Notes: a model not told the origin generated them from the letters alone. 48,213 nucleotides of DNA from Bacillota bacterium (GCA_014360195.1 JACIXY010000018.1:15460-63672), one strand, 5' to 3'. Positions 24,301 to 31,846 are shown, counted from the stretch's first letter. A program made the numbers and translations.

Positions 24301-25026
24301 GTGCCAAGAGGCGATGGTACTGGTCCTGCGGGGCAGGGTCCTGGCAGGGCACAGGGCTTCGGGAGAGGTCTCCGGAGGGGTATGGGCAGAACAGGAGGGC
24401 CCAGACCGGAAGTCCGAAGGGAGCTGCTGGACGCGGACCTGGTCATCCCCTCTCTCGATGCGGGGAGCCAGGAGGTCTTCGAGAGAGTAAACCGACCATG
24501 CCCTGAACTGAAGATAGACGACATTATTGCCGGTATTGAGGCATTTTCATCGGATTTCGGCGGTAGGCTTTGGATGGAGGTTATGCTGGTCAAGGGCGTA
24601 AACGATTGTGAAGCGGAACTTGCGCGGATATCCTCGTCTCTGAGAGGTATAAATGCAGAAAAGATTCAGCTAAACACGGTGGAAAGACCTCCTGCTGAGC
24701 CCTCGGCTAAACCCCTCACCCAAGATGAGATGGAGAGAATTAGGAGTTACTTTGATGAACGTGCGGAGATAATCGCTGCGACAGGCACCCGGCGAACCCC
24801 TACCGGACAAGCGACAGCCGAAAGAGGCGACATAAAGGCCAAATACGGCCAGATACTCAGTCTCCTGAAACGAAGACCCTGCACAGCTACGGACGTAGCA
24901 AACGGTTTGGGCCTCAACGTGAATGAGGTCTCCAAGCTTCTCGGGATGGCTCTGAAACTGGGTCTTATCGATGTTAGTAGCTCTGCAGATGGAAAGACCT
25001 ATTTCTATTGGAGCCGTGGCAAATAA
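24301..25026 (+). CDS. Chimeric protein: DUF5320 N-terminus, radical SAM C-terminal remnant, winged helix
   Basis: 241 residues from GTG 24301, behind GGAGGTG. Residues 1-30 (MPRGDGTGPAGQGPG...) match the start of the two DUF5320 proteins downstream. Residues about 35-165 match the C-terminal half of a COG0731-like radical SAM enzyme: RPEVRRELLDADLVIPSLDA, WMEVMLVKGVNDCE and LNTVERPPAEP. Residues 175-241 form a winged helix (ATDVANGLGLNVNEVSKLL). The radical SAM half with its CxxxCxxC cluster motif is missing, so it cannot do radical SAM chemistry. It has its own strong promoter and terminator and an intact frame, so it is expressed. It may now act as a DNA-binding regulator. Confidence 0.75.
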   Translation: MPRGDGTGPAGQGPGRAQGFGRGLRRGMGRTGGPRPEVRRELLDADLVIPSLDAGSQEVFERVNRPCPELKIDDIIAGIEAFSSDFGGRLWMEVMLVKGVNDCEAELARISSSLRGINAEKIQLNTVERPPAEPSAKPLTQDEMERIRSYFDERAEIIAATGTRRTPTGQATAERGDIKAKYGQILSLLKRRPCTATDVANGLGLNVNEVSKLLGMALKLGLIDVSSSADGKTYFYWSRGK

Positions 25027-25060
25027 ACCCCGGGTTGCCAGGCCTGGGGTGTTTCTTTGT
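25027..25060 (+). terminator. Rho-independent terminator after the chimera gene
   Basis: ACCCCGGG (25027-25034) pairs with CCTGGGGT (25043-25050), 8 pairs including one G-U, loop of 8, followed by GTTTCTTTGT. Confidence 0.8.
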
Positions 25061-25068
25061 CTTGGTTA

Positions 25069-25098
25069 TTGACATATGACCAGAACGCCGGATATACT
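25069..25098 (+). promoter_or_regulatory. Sigma-A promoter of the fur gene with flanking direct repeats
   Basis: TTGACA (25069-25074) and TATACT (25093-25098), spacer 18. TATGACCA occurs at 25075-25082 and again at 25110-25117, bracketing the -10 box; the sequence between is AT-rich (TACTAATAATGAG). This could be an autoregulatory Fur-type site. Confidence 0.75.
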
Positions 25099-25147
25099 AA
25101 TAATGAGCTTATGACCATTACCCACATAGAAGCAGGATGTGAACGTG

Positions 25148-25615
25148 ATGATCAGTGTTCCGCATCACGCAGAAAGGAAGCTGGCCGAGGAGAGTTTCCG
25201 AATCACGCCTCAGCGTCGGACTGTGCTGGAAACCTTGAGGAGTCACCAGGGCAGGCACCTGACCGCTGAGGAGATCCATCGGTCTGCTCGGGCGAAGGGC
25301 TCCAAGTTGAGCATAGCTACCGTTTACCGCGCTCTTTCAGGTCTGGAGAAGCTGGGGCTTGTCGCCAGGCTTGATGTCGGAAGCGGCCCTGCGATCTACG
25401 AACTTGCTCTTACGCACCCTGAGCCGCATTGCCATCTCATTTGCCTTGGCTGTGGAACAGTATTCGAAGTTCACGGGCTTCTACCTGAGGACTTCTCGAA
25501 AGTCGTGGCCGAAACCCAGAATTTCCGGGTCTCTAGTAAATCCATAGCGATCTTCGGCTACTGCAAAAACTGCCAACCAAAAAACGAGTCTTCGAGACAG
25601 AAGAGGGAGGTATAA
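25148..25615 (+). CDS. fur: Fur-family metal-responsive repressor
   Basis: A 155-residue Fur/PerR-family protein. The winged helix is visible at FRITPQRRTVLETLR and SIATVYRALSGLEKLG. The metal sites are HPEPHCHLICLGCG (histidines and the first CxxC) and GYCKNC (second structural zinc CxxC). ATG 25148 is preferred; in-frame GTGs at 25139 and 25145 are alternatives. It directly precedes the DUF5320/NifX/MinD genes with 3 bases to the next start, so it probably controls this cluster in response to iron, peroxide or another metal. Confidence 0.9.
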   Translation: MISVPHHAERKLAEESFRITPQRRTVLETLRSHQGRHLTAEEIHRSARAKGSKLSIATVYRALSGLEKLGLVARLDVGSGPAIYELALTHPEPHCHLICLGCGTVFEVHGLLPEDFSKVVAETQNFRVSSKSIAIFGYCKNCQPKNESSRQKREV

Positions 25616-25618
25616 GCC

Positions 25619-25843
25619 GTGCCGCGAGGCGATAGAACAGGGCCGATAGGCCTTGGGCCGAGGACAGGAAGGGCCGCTGGGTACTGCGCAGGGTTCCCGG
25701 TACCTGGGTACATGAACCCGACAGGATTCTGGCGCACGCTTTGGCCGGCGGTAAGGTTCCGCGCAGGCCTCGGTCGAGGTCTTGGTCGGGGTCTTGGTAC
25801 GCGAAGAAGGGGATCGGCTCGCGCGAGAGGCCCCGCAAGATAG
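25619..25843 (+). CDS. DUF5320 family small protein, copy 1
   Basis: A 74-residue glycine/arginine-rich protein starting MPRGDRTGPIGLGPRTGRAA, then GYCAGFPVPGYMNP. It lies 3 bases after fur, behind GGGAGG. The second half is Gly-Arg repeats (GLGRGLGRGLG) and it lacks the coiled coil found in copy 2, so it is shorter than typical. DUF5320 proteins have no known function but recur beside NifX and MinD genes. Confidence 0.75.
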   Translation: MPRGDRTGPIGLGPRTGRAAGYCAGFPVPGYMNPTGFWRTLWPAVRFRAGLGRGLGRGLGTRRRGSARARGPAR

Positions 25844-25877
25844 TGATGGTACCGCGAGGCGAAAGGAGGTGTGGAAG

Positions 25878-26357
25878 ATGCCAGGAGGCGATGGAACAGG
25901 CCCTGCGGGCCTGGGCCCGATGACAGGAAGGGCGGCGGGCTACTGCGCTGGGTACCCTGTCCCTGGGTACATCAACCCGGTCGGGTTTAGGGGCGCAGGA
26001 TTCTGGCGCAGGCCGTATCTCGGCTGGGGAGCCGGATTCGGCCGGGGCAGGGGCTGGAGACGGATGTATTACGCAACCGGCCTGCCAGGCTGGGCACGGT
26101 TTGGTTACCCCGGCTGGGCGGCCCCGGCATACTGGCCCGCGACTGCTGCCCCTTACCCGGCCTTCTATGGAGCTCCCTTCTACGGAGCCCCATACACAGG
26201 GCGGAATCCAGAAGAGGTGGCCAAGGCCGCGGCCGAACAGGAGACCGCGTTCCTGAAGGAACAGGCGGAGCTCCTAAAGGAGGAGCTTGAAGCGGTTGAA
26301 GATCGCCTGAAAGACCTGTCTGGTCGTGAGAAGGGCAAAGCTGAGGAGGGCAAGTAG
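25878..26357 (+). CDS. DUF5320 family protein, copy 2, with C-terminal coiled coil
   Basis: 159 residues from ATG 25878, behind AAAGGAGGT; a longer upstream frame is rejected. The N-terminus is MPGGDGTGPAGLGPMTGRAA, then GYCAGYPVPGYINP. The middle is Gly/Tyr/Trp/Pro-rich, and residues 115-155 form a charged coiled coil (ETAFLKEQAELLKEELEAVE). Probably a structural or adaptor protein of the metallocluster cluster; function unknown. A decayed start-like piece (MVPRGER) at 25844 hints at a third tandem copy. Confidence 0.85.
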   Translation: MPGGDGTGPAGLGPMTGRAAGYCAGYPVPGYINPVGFRGAGFWRRPYLGWGAGFGRGRGWRRMYYATGLPGWARFGYPGWAAPAYWPATAAPYPAFYGAPFYGAPYTGRNPEEVAKAAAEQETAFLKEQAELLKEELEAVEDRLKDLSGREKGKAEEGK

Positions 26358-26416
26358 CCCGCTTCAAACTCAAAGACTTGCCAGCCCACACGCTACTTGC
26401 CATTCCCCCGCGCTGA

Positions 26417-26459
26417 GGGAGGGGGGAGGCGGGGAGCCTCTAACCCGCCCCTCCTTCCC
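26417..26459 (+). other. GC-rich stem-loop between DUF5320 and NifX genes
   Basis: A G-rich arm (26417-26433) pairs imperfectly with a C-rich arm (26444-26459) around a 10-nt loop. There is no U-tract. Possibly an mRNA processing or stability element. Confidence 0.45.
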
Positions 26460-26515
26460 AAAGCCAACAGCCCAGTCAGACGGGGGGCAATCATCGTGGA
26501 AGGAGAGAGAGCAGG

Positions 26516-26893
26516 GTGAAACTGGCAGTTACCGCTCAGGGCATTGATTTGGATTCAGCCATAGATCCGCGCTTCGGCAGGTGTCAGTATTTTGTCATCA
26601 TCGACCCGGATACCGAGGAGTTCGAAGCGATTGCCAACCAGAGCCTTACGACATCCGGCGGCGCGGGCATCCAAAGCGCGCAGTTTCTCGCGGATCGCAA
26701 GGTCGATGCTGTCATCACGGGGAACGTGGGTCCCAACGCTGCGCGCGCTCTCCAAGGGGCAGGGATCGAGGTTTACACTATGACCTCGGGAACGGTGCGC
26801 GAGGCCGTCAAGGCGTACAAGGAAGGAAAGCTTAGCACGGTTTCAGGAGCCACGGTAGGCCCACATTTCGGTATGGGCTCAGGCGCTAAGTGA
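26516..26893 (+). CDS. NifX/NifB-type dinitrogenase cofactor-binding family protein, copy 1
   Basis: A 125-residue protein of the NifX/NafY/NifB-C-terminal fold. It has the family pattern of an N-terminal strand KLAVTAQG, the motif DPRFGRCQYFVIID and VDAVITGNVGPNAARAL. In nitrogen fixation such proteins carry iron-molybdenum cofactor precursors; stand-alone copies in non-fixing anaerobes probably bind Fe-S or mixed-metal clusters. GTG start with AAGGAGAG upstream. Its TGA stop lies inside the terminal inverted repeat of repeat copy D, so the natural C-terminus may have been replaced. Confidence 0.88.
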   Translation: MKLAVTAQGIDLDSAIDPRFGRCQYFVIIDPDTEEFEAIANQSLTTSGGAGIQSAQFLADRKVDAVITGNVGPNAARALQGAGIEVYTMTSGTVREAVKAYKEGKLSTVSGATVGPHFGMGSGAK

Positions 26894-27124
26894 GGGTGCA
26901 GAAGTGCCCCCGACTTTTTGGAGGGGTTGCCCGTGACTCAAAGAGAGGGAGTGCAACACCGGCAACCCGGCAACTACTCGAAAGCGGGTAAGGATTAACG
27001 CACGAGACTGTTGATGTTTACCACATTATGCCAGCGCAGGCCGGTTGAATTGCGCAAAACCGCCGCCGTGCTCGGCCACACTGACAGATGCTGGGAAGTT
27101 CAGAAGTCTCACGCACCCTCACTT
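26886..27124 (-). repeat. Structured dispersed repeat, copy D (inverted, rearranged)
   Basis: AAGTGAGGGTGC (26888-26899) and GCACCCTCACTT (27113-27124) are perfect 12-bp inverted repeats matching the outer ends of copy B. The inner pair is GGTTGCCCGTG (26925-26935) and CACCGGCAACC (26957-26967), only 43 bases end to end, so the central hairpins are lost. On the minus strand the stretch from AACCCCTCC to the outer end matches copy B closely. One end overlaps the preceding stop codon. Confidence 0.8.
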
Positions 27125-27171
27125 CGCAGGCGCCAGGAAAAGCTTGAGGTAACGAGGAGGTCGCAAGAAGC

Positions 27172-27558
27172 GTGAAGATCGCGGTAGCAACAGACGGTCC
27201 CATGGTGGCGGCGCATTTCGGGCGATGCCCCGAATACACCATATTCACCGTGGACGACGGAAAGGTAACGAATAAGGTCGTGATCCCCAATCCAGGGCAT
27301 GAGCCAGGATTCCTGCCGGAGTACCTTTCGAAACTCGGGGTCTCATGCATTATTGCCGGTGGCATGGGCCCGAGGGCGCAGGGGCTGTTTGCCGAAAAGA
27401 ACATCCAGACTGTGACGGGGGTTTCGGGGCCTGTAAGTGAGGTAGTCGATTCATACCTCGCAGGTTCGCTCGAGGCCGGCGAGAGTCTGTGCGAACACGG
27501 AGAGCGTTACCAGAGATGTGACCGACACGAGGAGCATCATGGGGGACATAGCCGGTGA
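27172..27558 (+). CDS. NifX/NifB-type family protein, copy 2, with His/Cys tail
   Basis: A 128-residue NifX-fold protein: KIAVATDGPMVAAHFGRCPEY and IIAGGMGPRAQGLFAEKNI. The last 25 residues are rich in His and Cys (CEHGERYQRCDRHEEHHGGHS), a likely metal-binding tail absent from copy 1. GTG start behind GAGGAGGT. It precedes the ferredoxin and MinD genes of the same operon, as in many anaerobes, and likely carries a metal cluster. Confidence 0.88.
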   Translation: MKIAVATDGPMVAAHFGRCPEYTIFTVDDGKVTNKVVIPNPGHEPGFLPEYLSKLGVSCIIAGGMGPRAQGLFAEKNIQTVTGVSGPVSEVVDSYLAGSLEAGESLCEHGERYQRCDRHEEHHGGHSR

Positions 27559-27593
27559 GTTAGCAACCGGCAAGGAAGCCGGAGGGATGAGAC

Positions 27594-27788
27594 ATGGCGG
27601 CAGTGGTTGACAAGGAACTATGCACTGGGTGCGGCATCTGCCAAGAGACGTGCCCTACTGGTGCCGTCACTGTAGACGAGGTCGCGCATGTTGACCCGGA
27701 TAAATGTACCGAGTGTGGGGCTTGCGCTGACGAATGTCCGTTTGGCGCGATAGCGCTCGAAGACAGACCAGTTCCGGGGCAAGACTGA
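27594..27788 (+). CDS. 2[4Fe-4S] ferredoxin
   Basis: A 64-residue dicluster ferredoxin with CTGCGICQETCPTGAV and CTECGACADECPFGAI. Strong GGAGGG ribosome binding site. It sits between NifX copy 2 and the MinD ATPases and probably supplies electrons for cluster assembly. Confidence 0.92.
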   Translation: MAAVVDKELCTGCGICQETCPTGAVTVDEVAHVDPDKCTECGACADECPFGAIALEDRPVPGQD

Positions 27789-27805
27789 AACGGCGGAGAT
27801 GCCTG

Positions 27806-28684
27806 ATGGTTATAGCAGTAGCAAGCGGAAAAGGCGGAACCGGTAAGACCACCATCGCAGTGAATCTGGCCTTGACTCTTGAAAGAGACATGCCTGTCCA
27901 ACTCCTGGACTGCGATGTCGAGGAACCGAACGCACATTTGTTCCTTCACCCGTTGCTCGATGTTTCGGAGAAGGTCACCCTGCCTGTGCCGGTCGTTGAC
28001 CATAGCAAGTGCAATGGGTGCGGCAGGTGCAGCGAGGTCTGCGCTTTCAACGCGATCATCGCTATCGGCACCCACGTGATGGTTTTCCCCGAGCTCTGCC
28101 ACGGGTGCGGAGGATGTAGCCGGTTCTGCCCGATGAGTGCTATATCGGAAGAGCCGCGAGAGATAGGTGTCGTCGAGAGCGGGCATGCAGGTCAGATCGA
28201 ATTCGTCCAGGGGAGAGTGAACGTGGGCAATCCTCTAGCTCCCCCAGTGGTAAGGGCGGTAAAGAGCAAGATTGACGCCCGCCAGGTCAAGGTGGTCATC
28301 ATAGATGCTCCGCCCGGGACATCGTGTCCTGTAGTGGCATCGCTCAAAGATAGCGACTTCTGCGTGCTCGTCACCGAGCCCACGCCTTTCGGCCTCAATG
28401 ACCTCGTTTTGGCCATCGATGTGGCAAAAGAACTAGATATCCCCTTCGGAGTGGTGATCAACCGGTCTGGGCTCGGCAACAAGGACCTCCTGACCTATTG
28501 CAGGCGGGAGAAGGTGCCCGTACTGTTGGAGATCCCCTTTGACCGAAGATACGCAGCATGTTATGCCAGGGGAGGCCGGCTCGTGGAGGAGTTCCCTGAG
28601 CTAAAGGAGGCTTTTCGCAGGCTCTGGCAAAGGATTCGTGCTTTGGCGACAACCGGGCAAACCGAGTTTCGGGGACCATCGTAG
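27806..28684 (+). CDS. MinD-superfamily P-loop ATPase with inserted ferredoxin domain, copy 1
   Basis: 292 residues from ATG 27806; a longer upstream frame is rejected. The deviant Walker A is ASGKGGTGKTT. A dicluster ferredoxin domain is inserted at about residues 64-110 (CNGCGRCSEVCAFNAI, CHGCGGCSRFCPMSAI). IDAPPGTSCP is the Walker B/switch region. This is the COG1149 family, found in pairs next to NifX and ferredoxin genes in anaerobes. ATP-driven metal-cluster transfer is the likely role (inference from Mrp/NifH relatives). Confidence 0.92.
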   Translation: MVIAVASGKGGTGKTTIAVNLALTLERDMPVQLLDCDVEEPNAHLFLHPLLDVSEKVTLPVPVVDHSKCNGCGRCSEVCAFNAIIAIGTHVMVFPELCHGCGGCSRFCPMSAISEEPREIGVVESGHAGQIEFVQGRVNVGNPLAPPVVRAVKSKIDARQVKVVIIDAPPGTSCPVVASLKDSDFCVLVTEPTPFGLNDLVLAIDVAKELDIPFGVVINRSGLGNKDLLTYCRREKVPVLLEIPFDRRYAACYARGGRLVEEFPELKEAFRRLWQRIRALATTGQTEFRGPS

Positions 28685-28867
28685 CTCATCCGGAGGCCGT
28701 TCTGCGCTTTGTCTCTCAGGGAGTGGTTTTCCGGCAGTTGCACGGGCGCGGAGTGAGGCTTGTGACCATGTTCAGGAGATAGGGAGGTCAGATGGCATTC
28801 GCGTAGTTCGCATAGAGCGTGGACTTCTTGTGTCGGAGCGAGCTGGGGTCGAAGGGATGACGCGAAG

Positions 28868-29770
28868 GTGAAAGAGCTACTAGTGATAAGTGGCAAAGGG
28901 GGCACCGGCAAGACTTCCCTGGTCGGAGGGTTTGCGGTGCTGGCGGAGAATAAGGTTCTGGCTGATTGTGACGTGGATGCAGCCGACCTGCACCTTCTTC
29001 TTAAGCCCACGGTACGTGAGACCAGGGAATTCTATGGCTCCAAAAAGGCTGTGCTCGACCACGAAAGGTGCACCGGGTGCGGCGTCTGTGTGGAAGCCTG
29101 TCGTTTCGGCGCTATCAACATGGGCAAGGGCCACGGCAACACTAAGGTTCAGATTGATCCCATTTCGTGCGAGGGTTGCGCCGTATGCTCCTATGCTTGT
29201 CCCCGGGGCGCAATAACCATGAAAGACAACCTCTCAGGCTACTGGTTCACCTCAGATACACCTTACGGGCCTTTGGTCCACGCCAGGCTCGGAGTCGCCG
29301 AGGAGAACTCGGGCAAGCTGGTGACCCAGGTGCGGCGTACGGCCCGGTCCATGGCCGAGGATCAGGGATTGGACTATATCATCACAGACGGGCCGCCGGG
29401 GATAGGCTGTCCGGTGATATCCTCGATCTCGGGAGTAGATCTGGCCCTCATCGTCACGGAACCCACGGTGGCCGGTACGCACGATATGGAGAGAATCCTT
29501 CAGCTGGCGAGGCACTTTGACACCAAGACGATGGTCTGCATCAACAAGTACGATCTCGACGAGGGGAAGGCCGAAGAGATCGAGCGTTACTGCCACGACG
29601 AGGGAATACAAGTCGCAGGAAAGATCCCGTTCGATGAGGAACTGGTCAATGCCCTGGCAAGGGGAGTGCCCGCAGTAACGCCTGCAGACAGTGGTTTTAA
29701 TCAAAGGGAAGGGAGGGCCTCAAAGGCAATACGAGAGCTTTGGATGAAAGTCTCATCTTGTCTGGAATAG
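28868..29770 (+). CDS. MinD-superfamily P-loop ATPase with inserted ferredoxin domain, copy 2
   Basis: 300 residues with ISGKGGTGKTS at the N-terminus, a dicluster ferredoxin insert (CTGCGVCVEACRFGAI, CEGCAVCSYACPRGAI) and TDGPPGIGCPV. It is a diverged paralogue of the preceding gene; the two probably form a heterodimer, as is usual for this pair. A 183-bp gap without a gene precedes it and its GTG start has only a weak ribosome binding site. Confidence 0.9.
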   Translation: MKELLVISGKGGTGKTSLVGGFAVLAENKVLADCDVDAADLHLLLKPTVRETREFYGSKKAVLDHERCTGCGVCVEACRFGAINMGKGHGNTKVQIDPISCEGCAVCSYACPRGAITMKDNLSGYWFTSDTPYGPLVHARLGVAEENSGKLVTQVRRTARSMAEDQGLDYIITDGPPGIGCPVISSISGVDLALIVTEPTVAGTHDMERILQLARHFDTKTMVCINKYDLDEGKAEEIERYCHDEGIQVAGKIPFDEELVNALARGVPAVTPADSGFNQREGRASKAIRELWMKVSSCLE

Positions 29771-29815
29771 ACCCTGCCGCCTTCGGGAGAAGAGACATCC
29801 GGCTGTGAGGAGCTG

Positions 29816-30670
29816 ATGGAGGTGGCTGCGGAAGCTGCTGAGGTCAGGGTGACCGTCCTGGTTGACAACCTGGCTAGGAAAAGAAAGCTGTGGGGAGAAC
29901 ACGGGCTTTCCGTGCTTGTTGAGACCAAAGGGCGAAGAATACTCTTTGACACGGGACAATCCGGAGAGGTCCTCATCCATAACTCAAGGGAGCTTGGACT
30001 GAATCTCAAGGATGTGGATTCCGTTGTGTTAAGCCATGGCCACTACGATCACACGGGTGGCCTGGCTTCCTTGCTGAAGAAGGCAAGAGGCCCAGACCTG
30101 TACGCCCATCCTGAAGCGTTTGAGAGAAAGTACGTCAAGACCCGTGAGAATGAGGTCAGGGAAGCCGGATGCCCGCTCACGAAGGAGAAGCTGCTCGCCT
30201 CAGGAGTTAAGCTCCACCTCGGAAGGAAGCCTACCTGGCTGTGTGAGAATACGCTTCTCTCAGGAGAAATAGTGGGTACCACCGACTTTGAGGACGTACC
30301 CCGTGAGTTCCTGGTACAACGGGGCCAAGAGCTGGTGACGGATTTGCTTCTGGATGACCAGTCCATGGGCATCAGAACCTCCAAGGGCCTCGTTATCATC
30401 CTGGGCTGCAGCCACGTTGGTGTGATCAACACCATAAAACGTATGCAGAAGCTGACCGCGACGGAAGAAGTACACGCTGTAATCGGTGGTATGCACCTTG
30501 AGAAAGCCAGCATGAGTCGGATTCATCTTACGATCCAGGCGCTCATTGAGCTTGGGGTAGAAAAAGTGATCCCTCTTCATTGTACGGGGTTTACAGCCTG
30601 CGCAGAAATGGCACGCCTGCTAGGACAGAAGCTTACACTGGGGAGTGTTGGCGCCACATTTCAATTCTGA
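29816..30670 (+). CDS. Metallo-beta-lactamase-fold hydrolase (COG1237)
   Basis: A 284-residue MBL-fold protein with the metal motif LSHGHYDHTGG, a later CSHVGVINT and a final PLHCTGF histidine. The family includes proteins annotated as dihydropterin phosphate synthases of methanopterin synthesis and others of unknown function. It lies in the MinD/NifX cluster 45 bases after MinD copy 2. Its substrate here is unknown. Confidence 0.87.
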   Translation: MEVAAEAAEVRVTVLVDNLARKRKLWGEHGLSVLVETKGRRILFDTGQSGEVLIHNSRELGLNLKDVDSVVLSHGHYDHTGGLASLLKKARGPDLYAHPEAFERKYVKTRENEVREAGCPLTKEKLLASGVKLHLGRKPTWLCENTLLSGEIVGTTDFEDVPREFLVQRGQELVTDLLLDDQSMGIRTSKGLVIILGCSHVGVINTIKRMQKLTATEEVHAVIGGMHLEKASMSRIHLTIQALIELGVEKVIPLHCTGFTACAEMARLLGQKLTLGSVGATFQF

Positions 30671-30722
30671 CGCCTTAATGCCTCGTTTCTGTATATGCCA
30701 TACCGGAGGATCAGAACCAGGG

Positions 30723-31139
30723 ATGAGCTACAGTATGTTCTACAACGAGAAGGTCCTGGAGCATTTCCTCAATCCTAGAAATGTGGGTGAGATACCGGAC
30801 GCAGACGGAGTTGGAACAATCGGCGACCCGACGTGTGGTGATTATCTAAGGGTGTATATCAAGGTCAAGGACAGGAGACTTGTAGACGTCAAGTTTAAGC
30901 TGTACGGATGTCCTGCAGCCATAGGAACTAGCAGTGTAACCACTGAACTTGCCATAGGAAAAACTCTCGAGGAAGCCTACCAAATTGGCGAGGAAGACAT
31001 TATCAAGGCCCTCGGCGGCCTTCCGGATCAGAAAATCCATTGTTCCGTGCTGGGCCCCGCGGCGCTTCGCCTAGCAATTCTCGACTATATTTCAAAATCC
31101 AGGCCGCATACGCCCGAGGATCAGCAAACTAAGAGCTAG
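30723..31139 (+). CDS. NifU/IscU-type iron-sulfur cluster scaffold
   Basis: 138 residues from ATG 30723 (MSYSMFYNEKVLEHFLNPRN). The three scaffold cysteines are visible in GDPTCGDYL, LYGCPAAIG and IHCSVLGP. The protein assembles Fe-S clusters and hands them to carriers such as the MinD/Mrp ATPases nearby. No cysteine desulfurase gene lies in the window. It is the last intact gene before the metK fragment. Confidence 0.9.
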   Translation: MSYSMFYNEKVLEHFLNPRNVGEIPDADGVGTIGDPTCGDYLRVYIKVKDRRLVDVKFKLYGCPAAIGTSSVTTELAIGKTLEEAYQIGEEDIIKALGGLPDQKIHCSVLGPAALRLAILDYISKSRPHTPEDQQTKS

Positions 31140-31175
31140 CGTCCGTGTCCACGCGTCAGGTGGAGGGATTACATT

Positions 31176-31322
31176 ATGTCGAGCACAACATGCCAGGTTG
31201 TCAAGGATGGCCGGGCAAGACGCCTTGTCACTTCGGAATCAGTCACAGAAGGGCACCCGGATAACGTGTGCGACCAGGTAGCCGACGCTATCCTCGATTC
31301 CATTCAAAGACGAGGCGGATGA
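31176..31322 (+). pseudogene. metK: metK (SAM synthetase) 5' fragment
   Basis: 48 codons from an ATG behind [28 protein letters not shown] and ADAILDSIQ are the unmistakable start of S-adenosylmethionine synthetase, normally about 390 residues. After DSIQRRGG a stop follows and the sequence becomes unrelated. The start signals are intact, so the break was downstream. A full metK must exist elsewhere, since SAM synthetase is essential in free-living bacteria. Confidence 0.85.
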
Positions 31323-31530
31323 GGAGATCGGATGCTTAATAGGATGCAAGTCGTGTGAGTTCTCTGAGACATTGAAAGTAGCTGGGAGACGGCACGGGGG
31401 CGACGCAGTGGAGCCAGCCAGCCGAAGGAACCCACCGGGAGGACAGCGCGGTAGATGCTGTGGCAGAGCCGCGTTCGCGCCCCTTGCCCCGCCGCCGTCG
31501 CGGCCTCGTAGACTGCGACTGCCCCTTCGC

Positions 31531-31731
31531 CTACTGCACCTGCGGCACGGCACGGTCGAAGACCTCGGCAACGTAATCGATCTCCTCGGCGGTGAGGTGG
31601 TTGTGAAAGGGGATGGCGATGCTGGTGCGCCCGGCGAACTCGGTGACGGGGAAGTTGCCCTTCTTGAAGCCGAACTCGGCGCGGTAGAAGGGCTGCAGGT
31701 GGATGGGGCTGAAATACCTGCGGCACCCCAC
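31531..31731 (-). pseudogene. DegT/DnrJ/EryC1 aminotransferase, C-terminal fragment
   Basis: About 66 residues: RRYFSPIHLQPFYRAEFGF, then GNFPVTEFAGRTSIAIPFHN, a typical end of DegT-family sugar aminotransferases. The stop is intact (PQVQ). The upstream part of the gene is not continuous with it. Confidence 0.75.
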
Positions 31732-31792
31732 TCCTGCGCCCTGTCCCCCATCCCCGAGTCCTATCGCGGGAAAGCCGGGGCTCCGCCCCCTT

Positions 31793-31846
31793 GGGCTCCT
31801 GCAAGCGCCGCATCACGTGGTCGCGCACGGCGGGGCGGACTGGCGC
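31793..31846 (-). pseudogene. Relic of the VMRRL small-protein family
   Basis: The minus strand reads APVRPAVRDHVMRRLQEP, similar to AVSKHVMRRLREL of the gene at 14534-14866, including 17 identical bases. It lies between the two DegT pieces. Confidence 0.45.
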
